Shown: positions 1 through 8,610, counted from the stretch's first letter. The stretch: 52,217 nucleotides of DNA from Proteobacteria bacterium ST_bin14 (GCA_002083655.1 MSXR01000021.1:1-52217), one strand, 5' to 3'. A program made the numbers and translations. Notes: a model not told the origin generated them from the sequence alone.

Positions 1-12
1 ACCAAACAGACA

Positions 13-83
13 ATTGCGAGCGCAGCGAAGCAATCCAGCCTATCCGCGAGCACGCCACTGGATTGCTTCGCTGCGCTCGCAAT
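13..83. repeat. 26-bp perfect inverted repeat (dispersed palindrome candidate)
   Basis: Two 26-base arms at 13-38 and 58-83 are exact reverse complements separated by 19 bases. The arm contains the core GCGAGCGCAGCGAAGC. It lies downstream of the egtD stop, so the RNA hairpin could also end that leftward transcript, although no T-run follows. From memory, palindromes of this type recur between genes in sphingomonads; there is only one copy in this window, so the dispersed nature is inference. Confidence 0.7.
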
Positions 84-151
84 GACGATTCATATTTCAA
101 GCATAATGCTCTAATCTGCTGATACCACTCAACTTAGTTTCGAGTCAGGCT

Positions 152-1129
152 TTAAGGCGCCGTGCGCGCCGCCTGGGCTTCTGCCAGAATGAGCGCGAAG
201 CGGTCTTCGGGGTCGGTCCATTCCGATACGGGCGTCCAGCCGCCCGCACGCAGCAGGATACGGGCGTCGCGGGGGCCGTATTTATGGCTGTTCTCGGTGT
301 GGATCGTCTCACCCGCCTTCATGGAGAATGCGCGCCCCTCAATGGTGAAATCGATTTCGGCCAGCGCCTCCAGATGCATTTCGATTCGCGACCGCATATC
401 GTTCCAGATCGCACGGTGGCGAAACGCGGCAATCGGAATCGTGCCCGCCAGTTCGCGGTTGATGCGTTCCAGCAGGTTCACGTTAAACGCCGCCGTTACC
501 CCTTGCGCGTCATCATAAGCGCGGACCAGCACGTCTTCATCCTTCAGTCGGTCCATCCCGATCAGCAGCATCGCGCCCGTGCCCAGCCACATCCGCATCG
601 CCCGCAACAGATCAACCGCCGACGATGGGATCATGTTGCCGATGGTTGATCCAGGGAAAAACCCCAATTTGGGCAGCGCCGCCACTGCCGCAGGCAGGGC
701 AATCGGGTGCATGAAATCCGCCTCAATCGGGTGAACGGGCAGGCCCGGAAATGCCGATGACAATGCAGCGGAGGATTCGCGCAAAAAATCGCCCGAAATA
801 TCAATCGGCACATAAGCAGCAGGCGCAATCGCACCGAGCAGCAACGGGGTTTTTGCTGACGATCCGGAACCGAATTCCACCACCGCGCGGCCAGCACCCA
901 CCCGTGCTGCCACAGCGGACCCGGCGTGCCGAAGAATGCCCGATTCGACGCGGGTCGGATAATATTCGGGCAGATCGGTAATCGCCTCAAACAGCTCCGA
1001 ACCCCGCCGATCATAGAACCAGCGCGCTGGAATTGCGCGCGGCCGCGCGGCAAAGCCGTTCAGCACATCAGCGCGGAACGCCGGATCGGCGAGCGTTACG
1101 TCGCCATCCTCCAATTCAGGTTTCAGCAC
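152..1129 (-). CDS. egtD: L-histidine N-alpha-methyltransferase EgtD
   Basis: This 325-residue protein matches the DUF2260/Methyltransf_33 family, which trimethylates histidine to hercynine using S-adenosylmethionine, the first step of ergothioneine synthesis. The N-terminal segment ARWFYDRRGSELFEAIT and the SAM-binding segment VEFGSGSSAKTPLLL (about residues 84-98) are typical of the family, as is full length near 320. It starts with GTG and overlaps the end of egtB by 7 bases, which implies translational coupling. It is the last gene of a leftward run beginning at gluQ. The family call is firm; the exact start is slightly less so. Confidence 0.93.
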   Translation of the reverse strand: MLKPELEDGDVTLADPAFRADVLNGFAARPRAIPARWFYDRRGSELFEAITDLPEYYPTRVESGILRHAGSAVAARVGAGRAVVEFGSGSSAKTPLLLGAIAPAAYVPIDISGDFLRESSAALSSAFPGLPVHPIEADFMHPIALPAAVAALPKLGFFPGSTIGNMIPSSAVDLLRAMRMWLGTGAMLLIGMDRLKDEDVLVRAYDDAQGVTAAFNVNLLERINRELAGTIPIAAFRHRAIWNDMRSRIEMHLEALAEIDFTIEGRAFSMKAGETIHTENSHKYGPRDARILLRAGGWTPVSEWTDPEDRFALILAEAQAARTAP

Positions 1130-2391
1130 GCTTGCACATCCCTGGCGAGCCGCACGCCGGTGAACTGCCAGCGTTGATGCGGGTAAAAGAAATTACGATA
1201 GCTGGCGCGCACATGGCCGCGCGGCGTGGCGCAGGATCCACCGCGAAGCACGCACTGTCCGCTCATGAACTTGCCATTATATTCGCCAACCGCGCCGCCC
1301 GCCGCACGAAACCCCGGATAGGGGCGAAAGGCGCTGCCGGTCCATTCCCACACATCGCCAAACGCACCATAGCCGACGGTGGACGGCCTTGGTTCCACCG
1401 GTCCTGCCTGATCGAGCTGATTACCGCTTTCGCAATCTTGCGATTGTGCAAATGCTTCCCACTCCGCCTCGGTTGGCAAGCGCGCGCCCGCCCAGCTGGC
1501 ATAGGCGTCCGCTTCGTAAAAGCTGACATGCGTCACAGGGGCCGCCGGATCAACGGCGCGCCTGCCATCCAGCCCAAACCGCGTCCAGCCACCTTCCTGC
1601 TGCTCCCAGTAAAGCGGCGCGGTAATGCCCTCGCGTTGCACCCATGCCCAGCCGTCGGACAGCCAGTGGCGCGGATCGGCATAGCCACCATCGACGATGA
1701 ACGCGGCCCATTCGCCGTTCGTCACGGTTCGGTCGGCGATCGCATGGGCAGTCAGCAACGCTGGATGGCGCGGCCCCTCTGCATCAAAGGCAAAGCCAGC
1801 GCCGTCATGGCCAATGTCGACAATGCCTGCATTGCGCTCAATCCAGTTGATCGGGCCCGGCATCGCCACGGGCAGGTTGCGCTGCGCTGGCCAGAGTGCG
1901 GGCTCGGTGGGGTTTTGCGCAAACAGGTGCAAAATATCAGTAATCAGCAATTCCTGGTGCTGTTCTTCATGATGGCACCCCAAAGTCACCAGTTCCAGCG
2001 CAGGCAACGGCAAATCGGGCAGGGCCGCCAGCAAAGCGGCATCCACCGCCGCCCGGTAATCAAGCACTTCGGACAGGCTCGGCCGGGTGATCATGCCGCG
2101 CCGCGCCCGCGCATGCCGCGCGCCTTCCGCCTCGTAATAGCTGTTGAACAGAAACGGAAAGCGCGGGTCGTGGAGCGCATATCCGCTGACAAAATCGCGC
2201 AGAACAAAGGTTTCGAAAAACCAGCTTGTATGCGCCAGGTGCCATTTGGCGGGCGATGCATCGTCCATTGATTGCACGCTGGCATCGGCATCGGAAAGCG
2301 GCGCGACCAACGCAACCGACAAGGCGCGCACCGCTGCATATCGTTGTGACAGCGCCAGCGGATCGGCAAAGCGGTTGCGGTCTGTGAGCAT
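1123..2391 (-). CDS. egtB: Hercynine oxygenase / sulfoxide synthase EgtB
   Basis: The product is a 422-residue non-haem iron enzyme that joins hercynine to a cysteine-containing thiol, forming the C-S bond of ergothioneine. An N-terminal DinB-like domain carries HLAHTSWFFE and CHHEEQHQE; H51, H141 and H145 are the likely iron ligands (H...HxxxH pattern). The C-terminal half is a formylglycine-generating-enzyme-like fold with GAFGDVWEWTGSAF and VLRGGSCATP. I chose ATG at 2391, preceded by AGGGGACGACG, rather than an upstream start at 2463 that would run into the adenosyltransferase gene. Whether it uses cysteine or gamma-glutamylcysteine cannot be read here; no egtA, egtC or egtE is present in the window. 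Confidence 0.92.
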   Translation of the reverse strand: MLTDRNRFADPLALSQRYAAVRALSVALVAPLSDADASVQSMDDASPAKWHLAHTSWFFETFVLRDFVSGYALHDPRFPFLFNSYYEAEGARHARARRGMITRPSLSEVLDYRAAVDAALLAALPDLPLPALELVTLGCHHEEQHQELLITDILHLFAQNPTEPALWPAQRNLPVAMPGPINWIERNAGIVDIGHDGAGFAFDAEGPRHPALLTAHAIADRTVTNGEWAAFIVDGGYADPRHWLSDGWAWVQREGITAPLYWEQQEGGWTRFGLDGRRAVDPAAPVTHVSFYEADAYASWAGARLPTEAEWEAFAQSQDCESGNQLDQAGPVEPRPSTVGYGAFGDVWEWTGSAFRPYPGFRAAGGAVGEYNGKFMSGQCVLRGGSCATPRGHVRASYRNFFYPHQRWQFTGVRLARDVQAC

Positions 2392-2425
2392 CGTCGTCCC
2401 CTTCACTCCGGCATTGCAGCCGCGG

Positions 2426-2995
2426 CTATCGCGACGCGCCGGGCATCCAAAGAACGTCGCCACCGGCGGAATTGTTCACGTACCGCGCGCAGACGAACAA
2501 GAAATCCGACAGGCGGTTGAGATAGGATATCGCCTGGGGATTAAGCGGCACGCTGGCCCCCGCTGCAACGGCTGCCCGTTCCGCCCGGCGCACAATCGCG
2601 CGCGCCAGGTGCAGCGATGCCGCGCCCGGCGTGCCGGCGGGCAGGATGAAGCTGGTCAACGGCAGCAGATCGGCGTTCATCGCGTCAATCTCCGCCTCCA
2701 GCCGCATCACTTGGCTGGCAACGATGCGCAGGACCATCGGCGACGGCGTGAAATCATCCCCCGGCGTGGCCAGATCAGCGCCCAGATCGAACAGATCATG
2801 TTGAATGCGCGTCAGCGCAGCCGCAACCCCGGGGTCACCCAGCACGGCGATGGCTACGCCGATTGCGCTGTTTGCTTCATCAACATCGCCAATGGCGTTC
2901 AGCCGCGGATCCGCTTTTGCGACGCGTGATCCATCGACCAGACCGGTCGTGCCGTCATCGCCGGTGCGCGTATAGATTCGGTTGAGCTTTACCAC
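2426..2995 (-). CDS. PduO-type cob(I)yrinic acid a,c-diamide adenosyltransferase
   Basis: This 189-residue protein transfers the adenosyl group of ATP to cob(I)alamin, giving coenzyme B12. The ATP-binding N-terminus contains YTRTGDDGTTGLVDG, followed by the family segments GDVDEANSAIG, RAIVRRAERAA and NRLSDFLFVCARYVN. The start is GTG at 2995 with a GGGA element about 8 bases upstream. It sits 34 bases ahead of egtB and 70 bases after the HIG1-like gene, all leftward. The link to ergothioneine genes is positional only. PduO and CobA-type enzymes are unrelated, and the motifs clearly favour PduO. Confidence 0.94.
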   Translation of the reverse strand: MVKLNRIYTRTGDDGTTGLVDGSRVAKADPRLNAIGDVDEANSAIGVAIAVLGDPGVAAALTRIQHDLFDLGADLATPGDDFTPSPMVLRIVASQVMRLEAEIDAMNADLLPLTSFILPAGTPGAASLHLARAIVRRAERAAVAAGASVPLNPQAISYLNRLSDFLFVCARYVNNSAGGDVLWMPGASR

Positions 2996-3012
2996 GGGCT
3001 ATTTCCCAACTT

Positions 3013-3046
3013 GATCACAGCGCCAGCACGATCATAGCGCCAGCAC
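3013..3046. repeat. 17-bp tandem duplication, two copies
   Basis: Units GATCACAGCGCCAGCAC (3013-3029) and GATCATAGCGCCAGCAC (3030-3046) differ at one base and are followed by a further GATCAC. They fill much of the 70-base gap between the HIG1-like gene and the adenosyltransferase gene. The arrangement suggests replication slippage; no function is evident. Confidence 0.85.
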
Positions 3047-3065
3047 GATCACGTGCCCGACATGA

Positions 3066-3293
3066 TCAGGTGCGGCCAGTGACAAACAAAATGGCGACCA
3101 CGATCAAAATCGCCAGCGCCTGAAAGAAAATGCGTTGCTGCATCATCTTGTTCGATTTCGCGCTCGCAACGCTTGGGCCGGTGCCTTTCAGATCAGCCTC
3201 GGTCGCCTGCAGGAAACTGATGATGCCGCGCACCAGCGCAACAAGGGTCGCAATCATCGCGGCGACCAGCAAAATGGCGAGAAAGACTGTCAT
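3066..3293 (-). CDS. HIG1-like twin-transmembrane protein
   Basis: This is a 75-residue membrane protein with two hydrophobic segments, about residues 3-27 and 55-72. They are separated by a polar loop containing EADLKGTGPSVASAKSNKMMQQR. Layout and loop match the small HIG1-domain/twin-transmembrane proteins that in alphaproteobacteria often sit beside the PduO adenosyltransferase. Eukaryotic HIG1 proteins associate with respiratory complexes, but the bacterial role is unsettled. It starts 10 bases after the gluQ stop and has no clear ribosome-binding site, so it may depend on upstream translation. Confidence 0.8.
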   Translation of the reverse strand: MTVFLAILLVAAMIATLVALVRGIISFLQATEADLKGTGPSVASAKSNKMMQQRIFFQALAILIVVAILFVTGRT

Positions 3294-3303
3294 GCATTGT
3301 TAT

Positions 3304-4239
3304 CTAATGCGAGATTGCGGCGATGCCAATGGGTAGCGCCCCTGCACGCAGCATTTGGGCCAATTCCGCACCGTCCTGCCCCGAAGCGCGGAGCTGCGCG
3401 AGCGTGGGTGCACCGTCGCGCTTGGCGAGCCGCCTGCCGTTTTCGTCGGCCAGCAAGGGGTGGTGATGATAACGCGGCGTCGGCAGGCCGAGCAGCGCCT
3501 GCAGCAGCCGGTGGATATCGGTGGCAACGAACAGATCAGCCCCGCGCATCACATCGCTAATGCTTTGCGCAGCATCATCGACCGTCACCGCGAGATGATA
3601 GCTCGCCGGGGCATCCTTGCGCGCCAGCACGACATCGCCCTGCGCCAGCGGATTGGCCACCACCTGCCCGGCGAGCGCATCATGCCAGTGTAGCGGCCCG
3701 GCAATCGCCACCGCGCGCGCCATATCGATCCGCCAGGCATGGGGGGCAAGCGCCTGTTTTTCCGCGCGAACTGGGCTTGGGAGCGCGCGGCAGGTGCCCG
3801 GATACACCGCCACCGCGTCGCCCGCCTGCGGCGCGCCCAGGCTGGCGGCAATATCGGCGCGGGTGCAAAAACAGGGATAAAGCAAATCCATCGCCCGCAG
3901 CTGATCCAGCGCATCGGCGTAAAGCGGCAGCCGCGCCGATTGGTACGTCACGGGCCCATCCCAGCCTAACCCCAGCCACATCAGATCGTCGATAATGCCC
4001 GCGATATGGTCAGCCCGGCTACGCGCGCCGTCGATATCCTCAATCCGCAGCAAAAACGCAGCCCCGCCCTGGCCACCGCCAATACCGGCATGCTGGCGCG
4101 CCAGATCATGCGCGCGGATCGCCGAATAGGCATGGCCCAGATGGAGCGCGCCGGTCGGGCTGGGCGCAAAGCGGGTGATGATATTCGCGTCCGGCAGCCA
4201 ATCCGGCTCTTGACCGCGAGTCGCGCTGGATGTCATCAT
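3304..4239 (-). CDS. gluQ: Glutamyl-Q tRNA(Asp) synthetase
   Basis: This 311-residue paralogue of the glutamyl-tRNA synthetase catalytic domain lacks an anticodon-binding domain. The family attaches glutamate to queuosine at position 34 of tRNA-Asp. Class I signatures are PTGALHLGHAYSA (HIGH-type) and RLAKRDGAPTL (KMSK-type). The zinc-binding pattern CFC...YPGTC, typical of GluQ-RS, is present near residues 116-140. Two adjacent ATGs (4239, 4236) follow an AGGATGACGG sequence. It heads the leftward operon and starts opposite the divergent HNH gene. Confidence 0.93.
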   Translation of the reverse strand: MMTSSATRGQEPDWLPDANIITRFAPSPTGALHLGHAYSAIRAHDLARQHAGIGGGQGGAAFLLRIEDIDGARSRADHIAGIIDDLMWLGLGWDGPVTYQSARLPLYADALDQLRAMDLLYPCFCTRADIAASLGAPQAGDAVAVYPGTCRALPSPVRAEKQALAPHAWRIDMARAVAIAGPLHWHDALAGQVVANPLAQGDVVLARKDAPASYHLAVTVDDAAQSISDVMRGADLFVATDIHRLLQALLGLPTPRYHHHPLLADENGRRLAKRDGAPTLAQLRASGQDGAELAQMLRAGALPIGIAAISH

Positions 4240-4289
4240 GCCGTCATCCTAATCGTCGAAAGGCGGTGGGGAAAAGCGTGGGAGGTAAA

Positions 4290-4874
4290 ATGTATCATCC
4301 CGATCTTATCCGGCACCCGGATATGGTCCGTCATCCGGACAGTTGCCCCGCGTTGGTGCTGAACGCCGATTATACGCCGCTCAGCTATTATCCTCTGAGC
4401 GTGTGGCCCTGGCAAACAGCGGTAAAGGCGGTGTTTCTCGACCGGGTAGACATTGTCGCCAATTATGAGCGTGAGGTGCGAAGTCCCACCGCGAGGCTGA
4501 AGCTGCCTTCAGTCATCGCCCTCAAACAGTTCGTCCGCCCTTCGCAATTTCCCGCCTTCACCCGCTTCAACCTGTTCCTGCGCGACAAATTCACCTGCCA
4601 ATATTGCGGTTCAGGTCGCGACCTTACCTTTGATCACGTCACCCCCCGCGCCCAAAAGGGCCGCACCACCTGGGAAAACGTCGTCACCGCCTGCGCGCCC
4701 TGCAACCTGAAAAAGGGCGGCCGCACTCCCAAACAAGCGCATATGCCGCTCCACATCGCGCCGATCCGCCCGACAAGCTGGCATCTGCAGGAACATGGCC
4801 GCCGCTTCCCGCCCAATTACCTGCACGATACCTGGCATGACTGGCTGTACTGGGATGTCGAGCTGGAACCGTAA
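4290..4874 (+). CDS. HNH endonuclease family protein
   Basis: This 194-residue protein has a C-terminal HNH nuclease fold: zinc-type cysteine pairs CQYCG and CAPCNLKKG flank the core DLTFDHVTPRAQKGRTTWEN. The upstream region (ALVLNADYTPLSYYPLS) is characteristic of the stand-alone HNH proteins common in alphaproteobacteria and other bacteria, whose substrate is unknown. I chose ATG 4290 because GGAGG lies at 4281-4285, just ahead of it; a longer ORF starting at 4230 overlaps gluQ without an equally good site. The N-terminus carries an HPDxxR peptide repeat described separately. Nothing ties it to a restriction system. Confidence 0.9.
   Translation: MYHPDLIRHPDMVRHPDSCPALVLNADYTPLSYYPLSVWPWQTAVKAVFLDRVDIVANYEREVRSPTARLKLPSVIALKQFVRPSQFPAFTRFNLFLRDKFTCQYCGSGRDLTFDHVTPRAQKGRTTWENVVTACAPCNLKKGGRTPKQAHMPLHIAPIRPTSWHLQEHGRRFPPNYLHDTWHDWLYWDVELEP
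4296..4340 (+). repeat. 18-nt coding repeat giving HPD-x2-R peptide repeats
   Basis: Codons for HPD occur at 4296-4304, 4314-4322 and 4332-4340, exactly 18 bases apart, so the HNH protein begins MYHPDLIRHPDMVRHPDS. The repeat is diverged at third positions. It lies before the conserved ALVLNADYTPL region, so it is likely a tolerated N-terminal expansion. Confidence 0.8.
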
Positions 4875-4940
4875 ATCGGCGCGTAATCGATCCCGTTAGC
4901 GATCCCGGAACCAATCGTCGCGTGGTGCGCTTTTCGGGCC

Positions 4941-5156
4941 ATGGCATTTCAGCAGCTTGATCCCACCATTCCCGTCCATGTCGTTGACAAGGGTGCCGGT
5001 TTTGCCTTTGCCGTGATCGATTATGGGCAGGAACATACCCTGATCTGGGTTACCGCCATCGACGAGACGGGAGAGATTTGGTGCGTGCCCAATCCGCAGG
5101 TTCGCCTGCAGGGTAACTGGACAATGGGGCGTGCCCGGCCCTCCCCCCCCAAATGA
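4941..5156 (+). CDS. Small conserved protein of unknown function
   Basis: This 71-residue cytoplasmic protein has no signal or membrane segment. Its central part, GFAFAVIDYGQEHTLIWVTA, is followed by IWCVPNPQVRLQGNWTMGR. It has balanced composition and looks like a folded beta-rich domain; I believe similar short proteins occur in sphingomonads but name no family. It lies 66 bases downstream of the HNH gene on the same strand, with no strong Shine-Dalgarno sequence. Function unknown. Confidence 0.7.
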   Translation: MAFQQLDPTIPVHVVDKGAGFAFAVIDYGQEHTLIWVTAIDETGEIWCVPNPQVRLQGNWTMGRARPSPPK

Positions 5157-5254
5157 CAAGAGCGCGACCAAAAGCGGCTCCTGCACAGACAATAGCTAAA
5201 ATTGCCAGTCGCACCCCGACCACCCGCACTGCTGACCTTGGCTCTCGGCGCCAA

Positions 5255-5617
5255 TTACCCCAGCACCGCGTAACACAGCGCCAGAAACGCCACGGTGCCA
5301 ATGCCGGCATGGGTGGCAATTGATATGCCAAGGGCATCGGGCACGGGCTTTGCGATCAACGGCACGGCAAAGCCGGTCAGCAACGCGCCCGCCAGCAGGC
5401 CCGCCGCCAGCAAAATGCCGTTGCGGTCCACAAGCTGGCCACCATTGGGCGCGCCGCGCAAGATGACCGCCAATACTTCCAGACTGCCCAGCCCCAGCAG
5501 CAGGTGAATGGCCACCAGCATCGGCGGGTTGCGCACCCCGCGCAGGAACTGCCAGCCCATGTAAATGCCGATGCAGGTCGTCAACCCAATGATGCCGAGC
5601 AATGTTTTTTCACCCAT
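5255..5617 (-). CDS. Small integral membrane protein, unknown
   Basis: This 120-residue protein has four likely transmembrane segments: roughly residues 4-24, 33-54, 67-88 and 98-118. The short loops include FLRGVRNPP and RGAPNGGQLVDRNG. The start ATG 5617 is preceded by GGGAGGGTGATCG, a strong ribosome-binding site. It converges with the 71-residue gene and diverges from PEP carboxylase. I recognise no family and infer no function beyond an inner-membrane location. Confidence 0.75.
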   Translation of the reverse strand: MGEKTLLGIIGLTTCIGIYMGWQFLRGVRNPPMLVAIHLLLGLGSLEVLAVILRGAPNGGQLVDRNGILLAAGLLAGALLTGFAVPLIAKPVPDALGISIATHAGIGTVAFLALCYAVLG

Positions 5618-5777
5618 CGATCACCCTCCCGATCTTCAGCCCCTGCCGTCTTCATTTCTTGCCGCAGTCTAGAATGGTTCGGGCCAGCCCTGCTAGTGTG
5701 ATGAAACGGGCATCAGTTTCATCAATGCTGCATCACCCTGAACCTGTTTGCCCGTTGTGCCTGATACCGAAGGACAA

Positions 5778-5841
5778 CTTTGTTGTGCTCCCGCGAAGGC
5801 GGGAGCCCAGTCTGGGCCCCCGCCTTCGCGGGGAAACAAAG
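5778..5841. repeat. Compound palindromic intergenic repeat
   Basis: An outer inverted repeat runs from CTTTGTT at 5778 to AACAAAG ending at 5841. Each half also contains its own short palindrome: CTCCCGC-GAAG-GCGGGAG at 5789-5806, and a related CCCGCCTTCGCGGG in the right half. From memory this CCCGCGAAGGCGGG type is a familiar dispersed element of sphingomonad genomes. It lies upstream of the chosen PEP carboxylase start and would fold strongly in the leader RNA. Confidence 0.75.
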
Positions 5842-5907
5842 AACGTGGCGTTAATTCTTGCGCGAACCATAGTTGACCCGGCCCCCGCCGCAGCGCAGCA
5901 TTGGTGC

Positions 5908-8610
5908 ATGGCCAGCCTCCCCGCGATCACCAATAATCCTGACATCCGCTTTCTCGGCAAATTGCTGGGCAATGTGATCCGCGATTATGGCGGCGCGGCG
6001 CTGTTTGAACGGGTGGAGACGATCCGCCAGGCTTCGGTGGAGCGGCACCGGGGGCTGGGGGATCATAGCGCGACCGATATGGCGCTTGACCGGCTTAGCC
6101 TGGATGAAACGCTGGATTTCACGCGCGGCTTCATGCTGTTTTCGATGCTCGCCAATCTGGCAGAGGATCGCCAGGGCATCGCGGCTGAACCGGGTGCCGA
6201 TATTGCCGCCGCACTTGCCCGGCTGCGCGCCGACGGCATCGATACACCTGCCACACTGGCGCTGCTGGAACGCGCGCTGATTGCCCCGGTGCTCACTGCG
6301 CACCCCACCGAGGTGCGGCGCAAAAGCATGATCGATCACCGCAACCGCATCGCCGAACTGATGAAGCTGCGCGATGCTGGCGTGGCGATTACGCCTGACG
6401 GCGATCAGGTGGATGCGGCAATTACCCGACAGATCGCGCTGTTGTGGCAAACCCGCGTGCTGCGGCGCGAACGGCTATATGTGGCAGATGAGGTGGAAAC
6501 CGCGCTCAGTTATTTGCGCGACGTGTTCCTGCCCACGCTGCCTGCCTTGTACCAGCGATGGGATCGCGCGCTGGGTCAGCGGGTGCCCAGTTTTCTGCGC
6601 CCCGGCAGCTGGATTGGCGGCGACCGTGACGGCAACCCGTTTGTTGTGGCGGAATCAATGCGCACTGCGCTGACCAAAGCGTGCGAGGCGGTGCTGGGCC
6701 ATTATCTCGACGGCGTTCATCTGCTGGGGGCCGAACTGTCGATCTCCAACGAACTGGCGCGCGTTGATCCGGCCGTGGCGGCGCTGGCAGAGGCGAGCGG
6801 CGACAGCGCCATCTCCCGTGCCGATGAGCCGTATCGCCGCGCCCTGTCGGGCATTTATGCCCGGCTTGCCGCGACGCATTTGGCGCTGACGGGCAAGCCC
6901 GCGCCGCGCCCCGGCGGACTGACCGGCGCGCCCTATCCCAGCCCGCAGGCCTTTCGTGACGATCTGGTCGCGATTGCTGGCGGGCTGGCGCATGACCATG
7001 CCAACTCTAACGGGGGCGGGGTGCTGGCAACGGGCGGCGCGCTGGGCCGGTTGATCCGCGCGGTGGAAACATTCGGGTTCCACCTGGCCACGCTCGACAT
7101 GCGCCAGAACAGCGCCGTGCACGAACGCGTGGTCGCCGATCTGCTCAAGGGTGCAGGCGTGGCGGATGATTATCGGGCGCTGGATGAAGAGGCGCGGATC
7201 GCGCTGCTGCGCGCTGAACTCGCCAGCCCGCGCCCGCTCATCAGCCCCTATGCCGCCTATAGCGACGAAACCATGTCCGAAATCGCGATCCTGCATGAAG
7301 CGGCGGCGGCGCATGCGGCTTACGGCCCGGCCTGCATCACCAATTATGTCGTGTCGATGGCGCAATCGGTATCCGATCTGCTTGAGGTGCATTTGCTGCT
7401 GAAGGAAGCTGGGCTGTATCGCCCCGGCCAAGGGCAACACACTCCCCCACATGCCGCCATCATGGCGGTGCCGCTGTTTGAGACGATCGGCGATCTGGAA
7501 GCAGCGCCGGGGGTGATGACCGCGTTTCTGGCCTTGCCCGAAATCGCGGCGATTGCGCAGGCGCGTGGCCATCAGGAAGTGATGATTGGCTATTCGGACA
7601 GCAACAAGGATGGCGGCTATCTTACCTCCACCTGGAGCCTTAGCCGCGCATCAACCGCGCTGGCCCCGGTGTTTGCAGCGGCCGGCGTGGCGATCCAGCT
7701 GTTCCACGGGCGGGGTGGCGCGGTGGGGCGCGGTGGTGGCTCCTCCTTCGCTGCGATCCTCGCCCAGCCGCCCGGCACCGTGCAGGGCCGCATCCGCATT
7801 ACCGAACAGGGCGAGGTAATCGCCGGCAAATATGGCACGCGCGAAACCGCCGCGACCAATTTGGAGGCGATTGCGGCTGCTACCTTGGTTGCCAGCCTGG
7901 AACCGGAACGGCTGTCGCCGCGTGATCATGCCCGGTTTTCAGCCGCGATGGATGCGCTGTCCGACACGGCATTCCGCACCTATCGCGATCTTGTGTACGG
8001 CACCGAAGGCTTCCGCACCTTCTTTCGCCAGATGACGCCGATTGCCGAGATTTCGGGCCTGAAAATCGGCTCACGCCCCGCCAGCCGCACCAAATCTGAC
8101 CGGATTGAGGATTTGCGCGCCATTCCCTGGGTGTTCAGCTGGGCGCAGTCGCGGGTGATGCTGCCCGGCTGGTACGGCGTGGGCACCGCCATCGCCGCGT
8201 TTGAGGACAAGGCGCTGCTGCGCGATATGGCGAGCGGCTGGCCGTTCTTCGCCGCGATGCTGGCCAATATGGAACAGGTGATCGCCAAATCCGATATGGG
8301 CATCGCCGCGCGCTATGCCCGGCTGGTCGAAGATCGCGTGCTGGCCGACACATTGTTTGAGCGGATCAGCGCAGGCTGGCACCGCAGTCGCGATGGGCTG
8401 TTGCTGGCCACCGGCCAATCGCACCTGCTGGCCAACAATCCTGCGCTCGATGCCTCGATCCGGCTGCGCCTGCCCTATATCGAACCGCTCAACCTGCTCC
8501 AGATCGAACTCATCAAACGCAGGCGGGCAGGCGAAAAGGACGAACGGATCGGCGAAGGCATCCTGCTGTCCATTAACGCGATTGCCACCGCGCTGCGAAA
8601 CTCCGGCTAA
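5908..8610 (+). CDS. ppc: Phosphoenolpyruvate carboxylase
   Basis: This 900-residue enzyme carboxylates phosphoenolpyruvate to oxaloacetate, replenishing the TCA cycle. Conserved segments appear in order: LTAHPTEVRRKSM (catalytic His132), GGDRDGNPFV, DMRQNSAVHERV, GYSDSNKDGGY, FHGRGGAVGRGGG and QGEVIAGKYG. The C-terminus ends RNSG where many homologues end NTG. I use ATG 5908 because the protein then begins at normal length; the open frame extends to 5602 but passes through the palindromic repeat. The gene stands alone. The window also encodes PpsR, which acts on pyruvate phosphate dikinase at the same metabolic node, but the two are 16 kb apart. Confidence 0.97.
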   Translation: MASLPAITNNPDIRFLGKLLGNVIRDYGGAALFERVETIRQASVERHRGLGDHSATDMALDRLSLDETLDFTRGFMLFSMLANLAEDRQGIAAEPGADIAAALARLRADGIDTPATLALLERALIAPVLTAHPTEVRRKSMIDHRNRIAELMKLRDAGVAITPDGDQVDAAITRQIALLWQTRVLRRERLYVADEVETALSYLRDVFLPTLPALYQRWDRALGQRVPSFLRPGSWIGGDRDGNPFVVAESMRTALTKACEAVLGHYLDGVHLLGAELSISNELARVDPAVAALAEASGDSAISRADEPYRRALSGIYARLAATHLALTGKPAPRPGGLTGAPYPSPQAFRDDLVAIAGGLAHDHANSNGGGVLATGGALGRLIRAVETFGFHLATLDMRQNSAVHERVVADLLKGAGVADDYRALDEEARIALLRAELASPRPLISPYAAYSDETMSEIAILHEAAAAHAAYGPACITNYVVSMAQSVSDLLEVHLLLKEAGLYRPGQGQHTPPHAAIMAVPLFETIGDLEAAPGVMTAFLALPEIAAIAQARGHQEVMIGYSDSNKDGGYLTSTWSLSRASTALAPVFAAAGVAIQLFHGRGGAVGRGGGSSFAAILAQPPGTVQGRIRITEQGEVIAGKYGTRETAATNLEAIAAATLVASLEPERLSPRDHARFSAAMDALSDTAFRTYRDLVYGTEGFRTFFRQMTPIAEISGLKIGSRPASRTKSDRIEDLRAIPWVFSWAQSRVMLPGWYGVGTAIAAFEDKALLRDMASGWPFFAAMLANMEQVIAKSDMGIAARYARLVEDRVLADTLFERISAGWHRSRDGLLLATGQSHLLANNPALDASIRLRLPYIEPLNLLQIELIKRRRAGEKDERIGEGILLSINAIATALRNSG

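Noticed and set aside
5602..5907. N-terminal extension of PEP carboxylase
   Set aside because: It translates a palindromic repeat and has no family match; ATG 5908 gives normal length.
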